Assembly (NCBI GenBank): GCA_030847615.1
Contig: JAUMIR010000001.1
Location: forward strand, 162,971,001 to 163,035,000
Direction: 5' to 3'
Source: Gambelia wislizenii
Lineage: Eukaryota > Chordata > Lepidosauria > Squamata > Crotaphytidae
DNA length: 64,000 nucleotides
Each line of letters opens with the position of its first letter. Position 1 is the first letter of the stretch. The notes beneath the pieces are model-generated. The model saw nothing but the letters and a program-made list of their open reading frames with translations, was not told the DNA's origin and ran no database searches. This document shows positions 46,506 through 57,439 of the stretch, in pieces. The position numbers and the translations under genes are program-made.

Positions 46506-47456
46506 AGTGTAAAGTGGAGCTATAGTGGCTCATTGTATTTTTGGAGAAGGCAACTAATGTGAGAACATAGTGAAGAAAAGACAGGTGTTTTAAGTTTGCT
46601 GCAATCTAGAAACAGCTAAGAGAAAGAAAGCAGAGGAAAGACAAGAAAATATGGATAGTAATGGAAAATTGATAGGAAGAAAGGGGGGAATAATCTGAGA
46701 AGATTTTGAAAGCTGAAATAAAAGGAAGGGTTAAGTATTGCATACATCAATGTCATGAACAGAACAAAGGGAAGCTGCTGGATGTATAGTTGAAGCTATT
46801 TAGTAAGGAGATTTAAGATAAATTATAACTGTAAGAAAGGAAAATTGTCAGGGAAGACATGAGTAAAGGAATAAAATAGATCTGAGGAAATGCAGGGGAA
46901 AGAGCAAAGTAATAAAACCATATGACATGAGGAAAATTAATAACTGAAGAGCTGTAGTTTTAAAAAAGTTAAAGACCATGTGGGTGATATCAGTCAGAAG
47001 TAATTGAATCTACCCACTCTGAAAATATGTGGAACCTAGAGGACCTAATCTGGAAATGAAATATTAGAAAAGCCAAGATAGCAAAGACTGAAGACCATCT
47101 TGCAGCAAGAGGTGTGACAGGTGACCAAGAACAGGGCAAGACATTTGCTCCCTGGTACAAAACAGCAAATTGTTTCCCCGGCAACTCAAGATGTGTAGTA
47201 CCCTATTTTGGTACCTGAGGCCATTATTTTGGTACCTGAGGCCCACTGTTGTCTCCCTCTATTCCTGGCAGTAGAACTAATAACTCCATTAACTCCATTC
47301 CATTCCATTATTAATCTATTTTCTGATGTTGTCCAATTCTTCCACTGTGGTTGGCCTTCCAGTAGCTTCATGGTACCTCTCCATGGTTAACTTGGAAAAG
47401 AGGCTGAGCCCTGTATCTCACTTCTCATCTGACTTTGAGGAGCTCCAATGTATGAC
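46506..47456. other. No gene seen; small tandem duplication
   Basis: ATTTTGGTACCTGAGGCC occurs twice, 21 bp apart, at about 47203-47241. Otherwise nothing supportable. Confidence 0.4.
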
Positions 47457-47459
47457 ACA

Positions 47460-47782
47460 GGACTTTATCAAACGGGGGGGGGGCAAGGAAGTCGGGAGAA
47501 GAACAGGCTGTCGCGCTCACAACAGCCTGTATCAGACAACGTCGTCATCCTCCCGACCTTCCCCCATGCTCCTTCCATACTGCGGGTGCAAGAAACTTGC
47601 CACTTTTATTGATGAAAAACCTCTGTCAAAAAAAGCAGTGCCCGCAGCACAGAGGAAGCATGGGGGAAGGTCAGGAGGAGGACGGAGAAGGACGGTGGTG
47701 TCTGAAATGGGTGCTGTGAGCACGACAGCCCCATTCTTTTCCCAACCTCTTTGGGGGGGGGGTCCCCCATTAGAAAAAGTTC
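47460..47782. mobile_element. Palindromic CTTTATCAG-family element, 323 bp
   Basis: GGACTTTATCAAACGGGG at the left, CCCCCATTAGAAAAAGTTC at the right, perfect ACA target copies (47457-47459 and 47783-47785). The arms pair over most of the length around TTATTGATGAAAAACC (about 47607). Arm blocks such as CTTCCCCCATGC and its complement remain near identical while the right terminus has decayed. Confidence 0.82.
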
Positions 47783-47889
47783 ACAGTTGCTATTGACCGA
47801 AGCAATGACTGATCTGGTATGGGATTTATTTGGGGGGGGGGGTTGCTCCATATTTAATGGAGGTTTGGGGCATGTTTAGATCCTCAGTA

Positions 47890-48370
47890 AAAGCTAGTCT
47901 GACATGAGAGATCTTACCAGCAGCAACGTAACCAGCAGCATAACCTCATGCCTCATGGAAGCCTGCAGACCCACCACCGCTGAAAGGACATACTACTCAG
48001 ACAAACTGTTATGGCGAATATTGAAAAAAATCACTAAGAATAGCAAATGCCACCTATGAAAAGAAATGGATAAACTGTTGATCACCTTATTAGTTCATGC
48101 AACAAAATTGTGCAGACTGAATGAAAGAAATTCCAAGATAAAGGGGCAGTAATGGTACATTGCAAAAAAAAAAGTATAATTTTCTATCTGCCAAGAACTG
48201 GTGGGAACATAAGCCTGAAAACATTGTCCAAAATGGTGAAGTAAACATCTCATGGGACTATAATTTCAAATGGGTAAACAATGACAATATGCCAGGCAGT
48301 ACAGTGGTTGATAAATACTGTAATAGATTGGATCATAGACGTGGCAATTGCTGGAGATAGCAGAATCAAG
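47890..48370 (+). mobile_element. Non-LTR retrotransposon C-terminal fragment
   Basis: Across broken frames, residues resembling ATKLC.L, NWWEHKPENIV, EVNISWDYNF and, one frame over, IIDVAIAGDSRI follow each other. I know this order from the C-terminal, nuclease-like end of some LINEs (R2/R4-like or related). The exact clade is uncertain. The coding sequence stops abruptly at a CTTTATCAG-family end at 48371. Confidence 0.5.
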
Positions 48371-48500
48371 GGACTTTATCACACCAATCTGTTGTCTCAC
48401 AGCAGTCATGTTGTTGAAGCAAATGGGAGGGTACCAGCAACATACTTGTATGAATACACTCACTATCACCTCTGCAGTCATGCTATTCTGCCATTTGTTT
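48371..48500. mobile_element. Left-end fragment of a CTTTATCAG-family element
   Basis: GGACTTTATCACACCAATC is the family start. No right end is visible and the length is unknown, so the end coordinate is a guess. Confidence 0.35.
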
Positions 48501-49636
48501 GACTATACTCATTTTCTCCCTTCCTATGTTTCTCCTCACCCAGTCCTCTCTTTTCCTATCTTGCCTCTAATCATCCCCTTCCTCCCTGCCCTTTCCATAG
48601 GCTTTGCAAAATGGGTCTTTCCACCCACCCACCCAATAAATTGTTTTTAAAAAGCATTGGGAGGTAAAGCGGACATGAGTCCTGCACCGGGTGGATATTA
48701 GTGTGTTTGCAAAATACTCCTCACTCTGTCAGAGGAGCTTTGTCTCCTGGAAACTGGGGGAGGGGAGAGGTGTGGAGCAATTGTCCCAAAGGGAGGGGCT
48801 TGGATTAAGGAGGGGGTGTTTCCTTGAGGGAGAAGTGAAATCAGAGCTAACCTTGCTAAGCCTCCTTTTCCCTGTCATTTCAAAGGTCTTGTTTGGTACA
48901 CAGTACTTTTTATTGAGCAATGTTGTTGAAGGTTTGTTCTCTAGGGTTGTAATTCTTCCTGTTGTTAAGCTGCTTACCTCCCAATGAAATCAAGGTGATA
49001 TATGCATCCTAATGGAATGGAGTCCTCAGACCAGATATTCTGTGTTCCTCCTTCTCTGGTTTGGAGGAAGCTATTAGATAACTGTAAATGGAAAGTACAG
49101 TGAAAAGTGGAAAACCCAGCAAAAAACTGTAGTATGAAGCATTTCTGTACAGCACTGTATCTAGCTAGCCATACCTTTTTTCTGGATATTCAATTCCACC
49201 ACCACCCCATTCTCCACCTATCCCCCAGACACTCATCATTCTGTGCTCACTGCACAATTTTGAGTCCTCACTGGGATTTGGCAGGGGAATTTGCCCCTTA
49301 AATGTTTCTCTATTTTTTCCCCTGTTTTTACCAACCATGGGGTATACTACCTCCCTTTTATCTTTCAGTAAAACACTTTTGGGAGCATGGCTAGTGTAAC
49401 TCAGTACCTCCTGAGTTTAAAACAGAGGTATATGATGCCAGTATTGTATGAAATATACTCCTATGTAAAGGTCTGGGGTTTGTTTCATTTTCACTTTCCC
49501 TTCCAGCATTAGCCCGTGAGAATATACAAAGCAAGAGAACGAAGAATCACCAGTGTGTTATATTATTTATTAACCATATTTGTAAAGTCCTGCTCTTTGA
49601 ACATAAAGTGTTCCTCACAATAGTTCTGAGAAGGGG
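48501..49636. other. No gene seen
   Basis: Short frames only; no domain. Confidence 0.4.
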
Positions 49637-49795
49637 GACTTTATTACACAAGGCTGGTATTTTGCACTTATGTATGTTAATATATGTAAAATATTCATGT
49701 CATCATATGCTTAAAAAAAGGAATCAAACAATCAAGAAGATCAGTAATCAATAAGGCCATCATTAATGCTCCAAGAACTGAAAGTTTCAGAAACT
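49637..49795. mobile_element. Left-half fragment of a CTTTATCAG-family element
   Basis: GGACTTTATTACACAAGG start, ATGTCATCATATG block, then AGTAATCAATAAGGCCATCA, the family's central region. The right half appears lost. Confidence 0.45.
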
Positions 49796-51532
49796 TATAG
49801 GTCCAATAGATCCTGAGATAGATCTCAGACCTAGAACTTTTTTCTCCCTATGAAAAAGTTACTATACAGGCATATCTATTGCCAGAAGGTATATGTCAAT
49901 CAATTTATGGCAGTTCTTTGAACTACCTGAGATTTTGCATAGAATGTAGATGAAGACAGTGCTTTAAGCCATTTTGTAGGGGTAGGATGAGCCACCTACT
50001 GTGCTCAGAAATTTCTTCTTCAGTCATGAGCCATTAATCTATCTACCGGTATTCTGAGCTGTGCCTCTTAAAGCTTAGGAGACATGGACTCCAAGGGCTT
50101 CACTAATACGGCACACAGTTTCCAGCCAAGTTGAGGTTGGAGGATGCTATTTCCCATGGGTATAGAAGTGGCAGTCCCTGTCATCCACTTAACAACATCT
50201 CAAAATACTCCGGGGTAGTGTGAATTTCTCTGTGAAAGACAGATAAATACACTTGAGAGTTTATGCAACTGAAATGAAAGCTAACATCTGGATTCTCATA
50301 TCACATAGTGAAAAGTTCACACCTATTCAGCTACATGATCAAGTCACCAGCTGTTTTCAATATTGCAGATCTAAGCAGCTTTGATGTAGACACATGCCAG
50401 ATTCATTATGGAGTCTTTAAATGTGTGTGTGGTTTTTTTGTTTTGTTTTGTTTTGTTTTGTTTGCATTCTTCCAAGTTTTCCAAGAGTTCCTGAGAGTGG
50501 AAAAAGATTGATAGAAAGAGCCATTTTAGGGTTTGTTCCAATTTACTGCAAAGAGTGTGTGTGGGGGGGGGGAAGGTTACCAGTTCTCATTGTGTAAAAT
50601 GGAAAACCAAGAAACGTCCTTGAATTAGGCAAAGGAAGGCTGAGGAGGGCTGCTTCACTTTGAGTAGATGTTGTGTTGTCTGTAGGAACAATAGTATAAA
50701 TAACAAAGCTGTCTTCTCAAGTATCATGTACACACATGCCTGGAAGGCTTGATTAGGGCACACATCAGTAGCTTACAGTGTTCATGCTCACTATGCTTGC
50801 TGTTGTTAACACATTGTACTGAAGTATTCAGCAGCAATCAGATGTTATGAAGTATTGGATATCTTTGACAAACCCAACCTCTCCTTCCCCTTCTCTGAAT
50901 GTGTCTGAACAAAGAACATGCCCAGACATGACAAGCCAACTAGAAACCACAAAGTCAGCTTCACTACACATTCCACTCCCCTGCCCTTGAGACTCAGTCC
51001 TATGTTAAAACAGGTACATGCAGGGATCACCTAGATGGCACATGATCAGGTCCACCAAGACCTTAACTGAATAGTTTAGAATGTCTCTTCCTGAGAGCTG
51101 CCTATGCTCCATTAAAATAGTGTGAAGAAAATGGCTGCCAATGTAGAGATACAATTAAACCACATTGCAGTCACAGATATCTTTTACTGCCCACACCTAC
51201 AAGCTGATGTGGTGGGGTTAAGGAACCTTCAGCAGCTGTGGCAAGTTAAGTATCTTCAACTTCTGTGTATTTATTTAAAAATGAAGCAGCTCATTTTTTA
51301 TCAGAAAAGGTCAGGTACTTTCTAAAGTAAAATGAAATATATAGCTAGCTAATTAAATGTTTGGTTTTACTTTTAAAATCAACCAGTCATTCCTGAACTT
51401 CACTCTTCTTCATTTTTGAACAAATACACTCAGTTAGAAACTGGAAGTTTCTAGAAATTGATTGAATTCTTTTGCCTAGGCGGAAGATTGGCCTTGCTCA
51501 TAAGCTGGAATCCAGGACAGAAAGATGCTTAC
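49796..51532. other. No gene seen; TTTTG microsatellite
   Basis: A (TTTTG)n tract lies at 50432-50463 and a G-run at 50562-50571. No exon-like frame. Confidence 0.4.
50432..50463. repeat. (TTTTG)n microsatellite
   Basis: About six pentamer units after a GT-rich lead. Confidence 0.9.
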
Positions 51533-51535
51533 CTA

Positions 51536-52645
51536 GGACTTTATCATACCACCACCTGCCCCAAGAAACTTTCTTTTGCCAGCATATTTTGAAATGTTTT
51601 TATGCTGGCAAAAAAACCCCACCAGACTTACCTTGAGTCACACCAGAAATGCAGCCCCAGCAGTAACGGAGCATGAATAGAGCTCTGTTTATTTCTGGGT
51701 TCCAAATTTCACCATTTCTTGTGAGAAGACGCTAGCACAGCTAATTCAAAAATACATTTAAAAACCCACAAAAAGTACACACAAGCAGAGAAACACACTC
51801 ACAAAGTCCCAAGTACACTGAAGAGGTTAAAAAAAAAAGTGTCCCATACCTGGCTGTCCTGATCTCACCCAGAAGTGTTCTGACAATTGATGCTATATTC
51901 ACTGAATGGTGCGAGGTTTCAAACGCTGGCAATGCCGGCAAAAAAGCGCCACATCCGATCTATTGACAGTGCCTGGGAAACCATCTCTGCCTACAATGGT
52001 AAGGCAAAATAACTAGGTAACAGAACAAGTCCACAAAACTAGGGAATAGTCCAGTTTACCAATCCAATAGTCCAGGGTCATGATAAGCACAGGGTCCAGT
52101 ACAGTCCAAAGATCAAAGTCTAGGCAAGGCTGCATGAGGAATCAGGAGCAGAGGTTTCCCACCGATGTAGACAGATAAACTCCAACAAGTTGGCAGAGCA
52201 ACTGTCCTTGATTTATATTGACTCAACGATTGCACAGCTGTTCTTTAATAAGTCAGCATCTCTCATAAATATGTCGAGACTTCTGCTCCTCTTCCCTTTT
52301 ATGTCAGCATTCCTGAAAGGTGGATACAACTGGGTCTCTCCATCTGAGGGGCAGGCCTCTCTGCCGGGTCTGGGTTATCTGTTCTGTCCCCCTCTGCTAT
52401 CTCTGAGGGGCAAGGCAGCTCTGTGGATATGGGTGCTATTGTCTCTACTCCCTGCTGCAAATCCTGCTCTGAAGCTCTCTCTTCCTGTAGCTCATCTTCA
52501 GAGTCAGAAGAGCAAGACCTGAGAGACAGCTTGGCTCATCAATAAAATAGAACAGGCTTTGGACAGGACATTAATGCAAAAGGATGATGTCATTTGATAT
52601 GTACCCCTTCGCGTTAATTTAGCCTTGTTATGATGCCATATTTGC
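51536..52645. mobile_element. CTTTATCAG-family element interrupted by a solo LTR
   Basis: The left end GGACTTTATCATACC follows CTA (51533-51535). On the right the terminal repeat is largely deleted, but the sequence up to GATGCCATATTTG matches the copy at 55194 and CTA follows at 52646-52648. Without the 555-bp insertion and its 5-bp duplication the element is about 550 bp, close to its relatives. It has the same orientation as 55194-55779 (CCAGCATA..TGCTGGCAAAA near the left). Confidence 0.78.
51970..52524. repeat. Solo LTR, 555 bp, probable gypsy type
   Basis: It splits the transposon around it and is bounded by GACAG on both sides (51965-51969 and 52525-52529), a 5-bp duplication typical of LTR retrotransposons. 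It starts TGCCTGGG; the end reads CTGAGA where CA would be expected, so one base may have changed. The GTCCA-rich left and GAGTCAGAAGAGCAAGACC right resemble reptile gypsy LTRs. Solo LTRs arise by recombination between two LTRs. Confidence 0.7.
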
Positions 52646-52648
52646 CTA

Positions 52649-53228
52649 GTTTTGAAAGAGTTAGTGGAAGCTTTTGGAAAGGGGACCTGTCCTTTTCCTT
52701 ATGGAAAAACCATAAGCTTGGATTCACATCTATGGGATCTTCAGTAATTAAATATTGTAAGAGCTGATAGTTGCAACAGGTAGTGACTGACTTCTTCTGA
52801 AGAATATGGATAAAGGGGGCCTTGCAGCTGATCCTACCTTGCAAGCGCAGATGGTCCATTTGCAGATTTCCTCCTGAATCCCTTGTCCTGTGATGTTTTG
52901 CTTCTAGCTGGACTCAACTAGCAAAAAACCACATTGGGTAGAACTTCAGAGCCACCTGTCACCTGGTGCTAAGATGTTTTCATCTCTGCCGCAGAGTTCT
53001 ATAGCTGCTCAGCAACAACCTACAGTTGAAGATATACACCTATTGCAGCACTGAAGCTTCAGGCAGAGGCAAAATTAAGGCTTTGCCCCACTGAATAAGA
53101 ATTCTGCCACCCCAAATGAAATTTATCTTCAGTCCTCAAATTTCTAGCATTTCAGAGAGTAAGATACTGAAAATTGTTCACACCTAGACCTCTTCTATTT
53201 GCTGTGTTCAAATTCCCTCAGTCACTTT
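52649..53228. other. No gene seen
   Basis: No structure that I can support. Confidence 0.35.
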
Positions 53229-53816
53229 GGAGATTAGCAGACATGTCAAAAATGATGTTATAACGACTTTATGAGATCACAAAAGGGCTTCCTTATCAGA
53301 CTATCTCATGCCCCAGCATTATACCAGCATTCTATTCCTGTTAGGAGGGAGTTCTTTTTTTTTTATTGTTGGAAAAATCGAAAATTGATCTCCTGTAGGA
53401 TTTGTGTTCTGGATTTTTGTGTGTGCAAAAAGGTGCCCCATTCTGCTGGCGTGATTCCAGCATCAATCGGTGGTCCTGCCAGAACACTTCTGATGCAAAC
53501 GGGAAAACTAGGTACCATACACTCTTTTTATGAACCTCCCTGTCTTTCTTACAAGTTTCTAAACATGTATTTATGATTTTCTGAATGTTTTCTTTTTTTA
53601 ATTTTTTGGTTTGGGGCTTTTTAGCATGCTCGTGTCTTCTCATTCATGGAGAAACACGGAAGTAAGCAGCACAAGTGCTCATATTGCCAGATTCATGGGG
53701 CAATTTTGTATTGTTATCATGGCAATGTATGAAAACGTGTCTCATTGTGCCAGAACACAAACACTGTAAAATATAGTGCCATAATAACATTTTTAGGCAC
53801 TCATCTGATAGTCTCC
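53229..53816. mobile_element. CTTTATCAG-family DNA transposon, 588 bp
   Basis: GGAGATTAGCAGACATGTC at the left, CATCTGATAGTCTCC at the right, perfect TTT target copies (53226-53228 and 53817-53819). The interior CCAGAACACTTCTGATGCAA block aligns with the other long copies. The centre carries a T-run. Confidence 0.85.
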
Positions 53817-53819
53817 TTT

Positions 53820-54169
53820 GCCTGTCCCTTTCTTTGGTTGCCTAAATTGTATTTCTAAATGTTCAACTGAAGTTTTAAGTTAGTGTAATTCTAGAAATTT
53901 GCAAACCGATTGAAAACTTCAAGGGGGGGGATATTTATTTGAGGGGCAATACCTTCATTTTGCCCTCCCTGATGCTACACTCATAATCTATTGCCAAGCA
54001 ACATACAATTTGATCCAGTGGGGCAGGCTATGTTAGCATCCTGCATCCTCTGGTGTGCTTGAGAGGTCTGACTCAAGACTCAAATTAAAACTGACTATGA
54101 TGGATATACTGTATTTGGGGAAAATAAACTAGAATGACACAGCACAGTTACCTGTGTAAGGGTTAGTCT
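53820..54169. other. No gene seen
   Basis: No structure that I can support. Confidence 0.35.
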
Positions 54170-54177
54170 GTTTATAA

Positions 54178-54606
54178 CAGCAGTAGACAAAGTTTGGCCC
54201 ATAGGCTGCATGTGGCCCCTCTGGGCTGTTTTTGTGGGCCCCAGGCTCCCCAGGACTGTTTTTTTGCATCCCCCCCAAATGTTTGCTTCAAAATGCTCGA
54301 AAAGGATCTCCAAGGGGTAGCATTTACACTGCATTTGAATCCCCACTGAACCTCTCCCAGGAGTCAAACCAAAATTTTGCAAAATCTTTCAAAAATGTTT
54401 TTTGCCTCAGAATCCCGAAAAATTCCCTCTAGAGGCCCAGGATGCCCCCAAAATATGCCCCTAAAGTACTTCTAGAGGCATTTGGGGTCAAATTTGATTT
54501 TTTTAAAAAAACATTTCTAGATCAGGTAAGGTGTGGGGGTGCAGTACTCCAAGATATCTTGGAGGGCTAATGTGGTCCCCTAGTTTTCCACAGTTGCCCA
54601 CCTCTG
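54178..54606. mobile_element. hAT-type non-autonomous transposon, 429 bp
   Basis: The left end CAGCAGTAGACAAAGTTTGG and right end CCACAGTTGCCCACCTCTG correspond to the CAGGGGTGGGCAAACT-type ends of a widespread hAT group. The flanks GTTTATAA (54170-54177) and GTCTATAG (54607-54614) agree at 6 of 8 bases, as expected for an old 8-bp hAT duplication. The interior GGCTGCATGTGGCCCCTC block is typical. Confidence 0.75.
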
Positions 54607-54769
54607 GTCTATAGTAACAAATGAAAGCAAAACAGTATTTTTGGAGACACATTTAATTAAAGCACAAACCACAATGGGAAGAGGGGGAATCCACATTTCT
54701 GTGCATATGGGAAAATTACTACAATTAACTCTAATAATAGTTCATACTAATAAAGGCATAAAGTAGATC

Positions 54770-56290
54770 CTTTTCTATCTGGATTTTGCCCTTTGCACTC
54801 TATGGAGACAGTCCTTATGAAGGTCATAGATGATCTTCTTCTGGCCAAGGCAAAAGGCCTATAGTTCTTACACTTCTTGATCTTTCTGCAGCCTTCAGAA
54901 CAGCCAATCATGCTCTTCTATTGGAATCCCTTCATGACTTGGGATTTACTGATTCACTCCTCAATTCGTTCATGTCTTAATTTCTCAGGCCAAACAATTA
55001 ATGTAGCAGCTAGAAGTCATGTACCATCTTTTCCTCTTTTTTGGTTGAGATTCCACAGGGTTCTGTTTTAGCCCTGTGCTGTTTTCTCTTTTCCTGTTTC
55101 TTATGGTTTCCAGTATCATCTTTATGCTGATGATACTCAGCTAAAACTTTCTTCCAGAACCTTCTTCTCAAGTTAAACATTGTATTACATTATGGACTTT
55201 ATCAGACCACCACCACCCAAACACATTCTTTTGCCAGCATAACTGCTGCCATTTTTATGCTGGCAAAAGAATGTTCCATACCTCACTTACTTTCCATCAG
55301 GGAAAAAGGCTTCCCTGGCAATGAATGAAGGGTGAAGGGAGCTCCATTCACTTCCTCATCTGAAATCCTGCAGATTCTTGCAAGGATGCCTAGTGTGAGA
55401 AATTCAAAAATAATACCAAGAATAACACACAAAAAGTTATACTAAGCACATAAACACACTTAAAAACATCCAAGTAAACCAGGGAGGGTCATAAAAAGTT
55501 TGTCACCTACCTGGACGTCATGATCTAACCCAGAAGTGTTCTGGCTGGTTTGGCCATTCATGCTGCATTCATGTGAGTAGAATGGTACACAGATTCAAAC
55601 GCTGGCAATGCCAGCACAAAAGCACCACAGGGGACCAATTGATGGCTTGAGCTGTCAATAAAATAGGATGGGTTTTGGACTGGACATGATCACAAAAGGG
55701 CAACATCATCTGGTACATGTGCCTTTTTGCAATCATTAGGTGTCCTTACGATGCCATATTTGCTGGTCTGATAAAGTCCTATGTCTTTCAGCTATCTCAG
55801 CTTAGATTCTTCATCATTGTCTAAAACTTAATATGGCAAGGAAGTATTTATCTTTCCTCCAAAACTTTCTTTCCAAAATGACTTATTTGGTACTGTTAAA
55901 AATGTTTTCATTCATCCCATGAAGGAAGCATTTCATCTTGACTCCTCTCTGTCTTTTGTCCTTTACACTGAGATTGTAGCTAAGTCATGTCATTTTTTTT
56001 CTTTATTGATATTGCCAAAATCAAACCTTCTCTGTCTGCTTTTATTTTCTATCCAGTTTCTGTTCAACATTCTGCTGCTAACATTATTTTTTTGGCCTGT
56101 CATTCTAATCTTCTTTTGATGTTTCTTCATTGGTTGCCTAGTCTTTCTAGAATCCAGTGCAAGCTACAGGTTTTAATTTTTCAAGCCCTTCATGTAACTC
56201 CCCATATCTTTCAGCTGTCAGTTCTCTCGGAATTTATTCCACACTGGATAGTAATTCCACCTCCAGTGTTTAAAAATCTCAGCAGATAAG
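54770..56290 (+). mobile_element. L2-type LINE, RT region, split by a transposon
   Basis: Before the split: a SLHDLGFTDSLL-like block, an FMLMILS stretch that is a frame-shifted YADD region near 55125, and a DLSAAF-like block near 54875. After it (55783-56290): LHWLPSLSRIQCKLQVLIFQALHVTP (shown here only as the block at about 56130-56205), which matches the L2 C-terminal motif also seen at 8840 and 40190. Frames are broken throughout. The CTTTATCAG element at 55194-55779 cuts it in two. Confidence 0.75.
55194..55779. mobile_element. CTTTATCAG-family DNA transposon inside an L2 LINE, 586 bp
   Basis: The termini are a perfect 15-bp inverted pair, GGACTTTATCAGACC and GGTCTGATAAAGTCC. Perfect TAT target copies flank it (55191-55193 and 55780-55782). 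The host LINE continues on both sides, so the boundaries are firm. It is the best-preserved copy of the long subfamily and is in the opposite orientation to the one at 35082. Confidence 0.95.
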
Positions 56291-56292
56291 AT

Positions 56293-57395
56293 CTGGGGCC
56301 CTTTCACACTAAAGAATTACAGCACTATGATTCAACTTTAACTCCCATGGGTGCATCCTATGTAATCTTGAGGCTTGTAGTTTGGTCAGAAGCACCAGAG
56401 GAGCTCCCTGTTCAAGAATTCTAAGGGGTCATTTACACAGTAAAATAAATCCTCAAAGAATGCGACAAGAAGCCTGATAGTTCCCATGCATTTCAAAGCA
56501 ACAGCGCCCTTTTCAGAAGGAGGGGGTGCAAAAAACCCATAAGTCGCGCAGTATCATCTTTCACTAGTTTTCCGCACTTTTTTGATTAAGTTCGCAAAAA
56601 TGCGCATAATTTGTCATGGGAACTAACGATCATTTACCTTTTCGAATTACTGTGAGCAAAGCTGAATTCTGATTGGTTGGAGTGACCTTTCTGCTTTATC
56701 TGAATAGAGGGTTGGCGAGAAAAAAATTAACCCTCCTTCTGCTTGCAACCGACCCGTGCTTCGCTGCTGTGAGAGTGTGTGTGCGCGTGCATTCGTGTAT
56801 GCGGGAGAAACAGACGATTGCATGTTCATCCTTTTGTTTGTTTGTCCTTCCATTCAATTGCCTGCCATTCAAGGCTTCAAACAATCAGGAATGAGGCAAG
56901 CTTCTGTGGTGTGTGTGTGTGCACGAAGGGAAGGGAAGCAGACAGCTCCAGCATGCTTTTGCTTGTTCGTCTTTTCATTCACTCCTTTCTTTATAGAAGC
57001 CTTTCGGAGCTGGGGAAGGGGGTTGACAGATCGCTCTTTCGATTCCTTGTTTGTTTGTACTTTTTCTCCTCTCTTATTATTTATGGTCTCCATGACCCCC
57101 TCCTTGCTCCCTCCCCGCCTCCTGCCTGGCTTTAATCATCTGGAGGTGATCCCCCCCCCACCTTTGCCTGTGTGAACTATAAGGAAAACAATTGCTCATC
57201 TTCCGAAAATGCTGGGGAGTCGTGTGATTTATGCTCTTCTGATGCGAAAGAACGGTGATCCGGAATCTTGCGAACTTTTCCCTGTCGTGGAACCGGCCCC
57301 TTAGTAACCTTCCCTAAACATAAAACCCCAGGATTCCACAGGATGCAGCCAAGATAGCAAAAGTGGAATCATAGTATTGGGTTCAATGAGCCCCC
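56293..57395. mobile_element. hAT-like MITE split by a TTTACAC-family element
   Basis: The outer halves (56293-56424 and 57301-57395) together match the intact copies at 10134-10368 and 33665-33910: GGGCCCTTTCACACTAAAG start, CAAGAATTCTAAG at the break, then CCCTAAACATAAAACCCC and a GAGCCCCC end. The intact copies show the uninterrupted site GAATTCTAAGTACCC. Confidence 0.75.
56425..57300. mobile_element. TTTACAC-family DNA transposon, 876 bp
   Basis: GGGGTCATTTACACAG at the left and a GGAACCGGCCCC end at the right. The flanks are TAA and TTA, and the uninterrupted relatives have TAA at this site, so a TAA duplication with one later change fits. Subterminal CTGATTGGTTGGAGTG lies at 56669-56684. 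Several short overlapping frames (56673-57175) have no known domain. Confidence 0.82.
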
Positions 57396-57439
57396 TCTCT
57401 GCTCTCTTTCTGCCAGCAGGTTAACATCTTTTTAATAAC

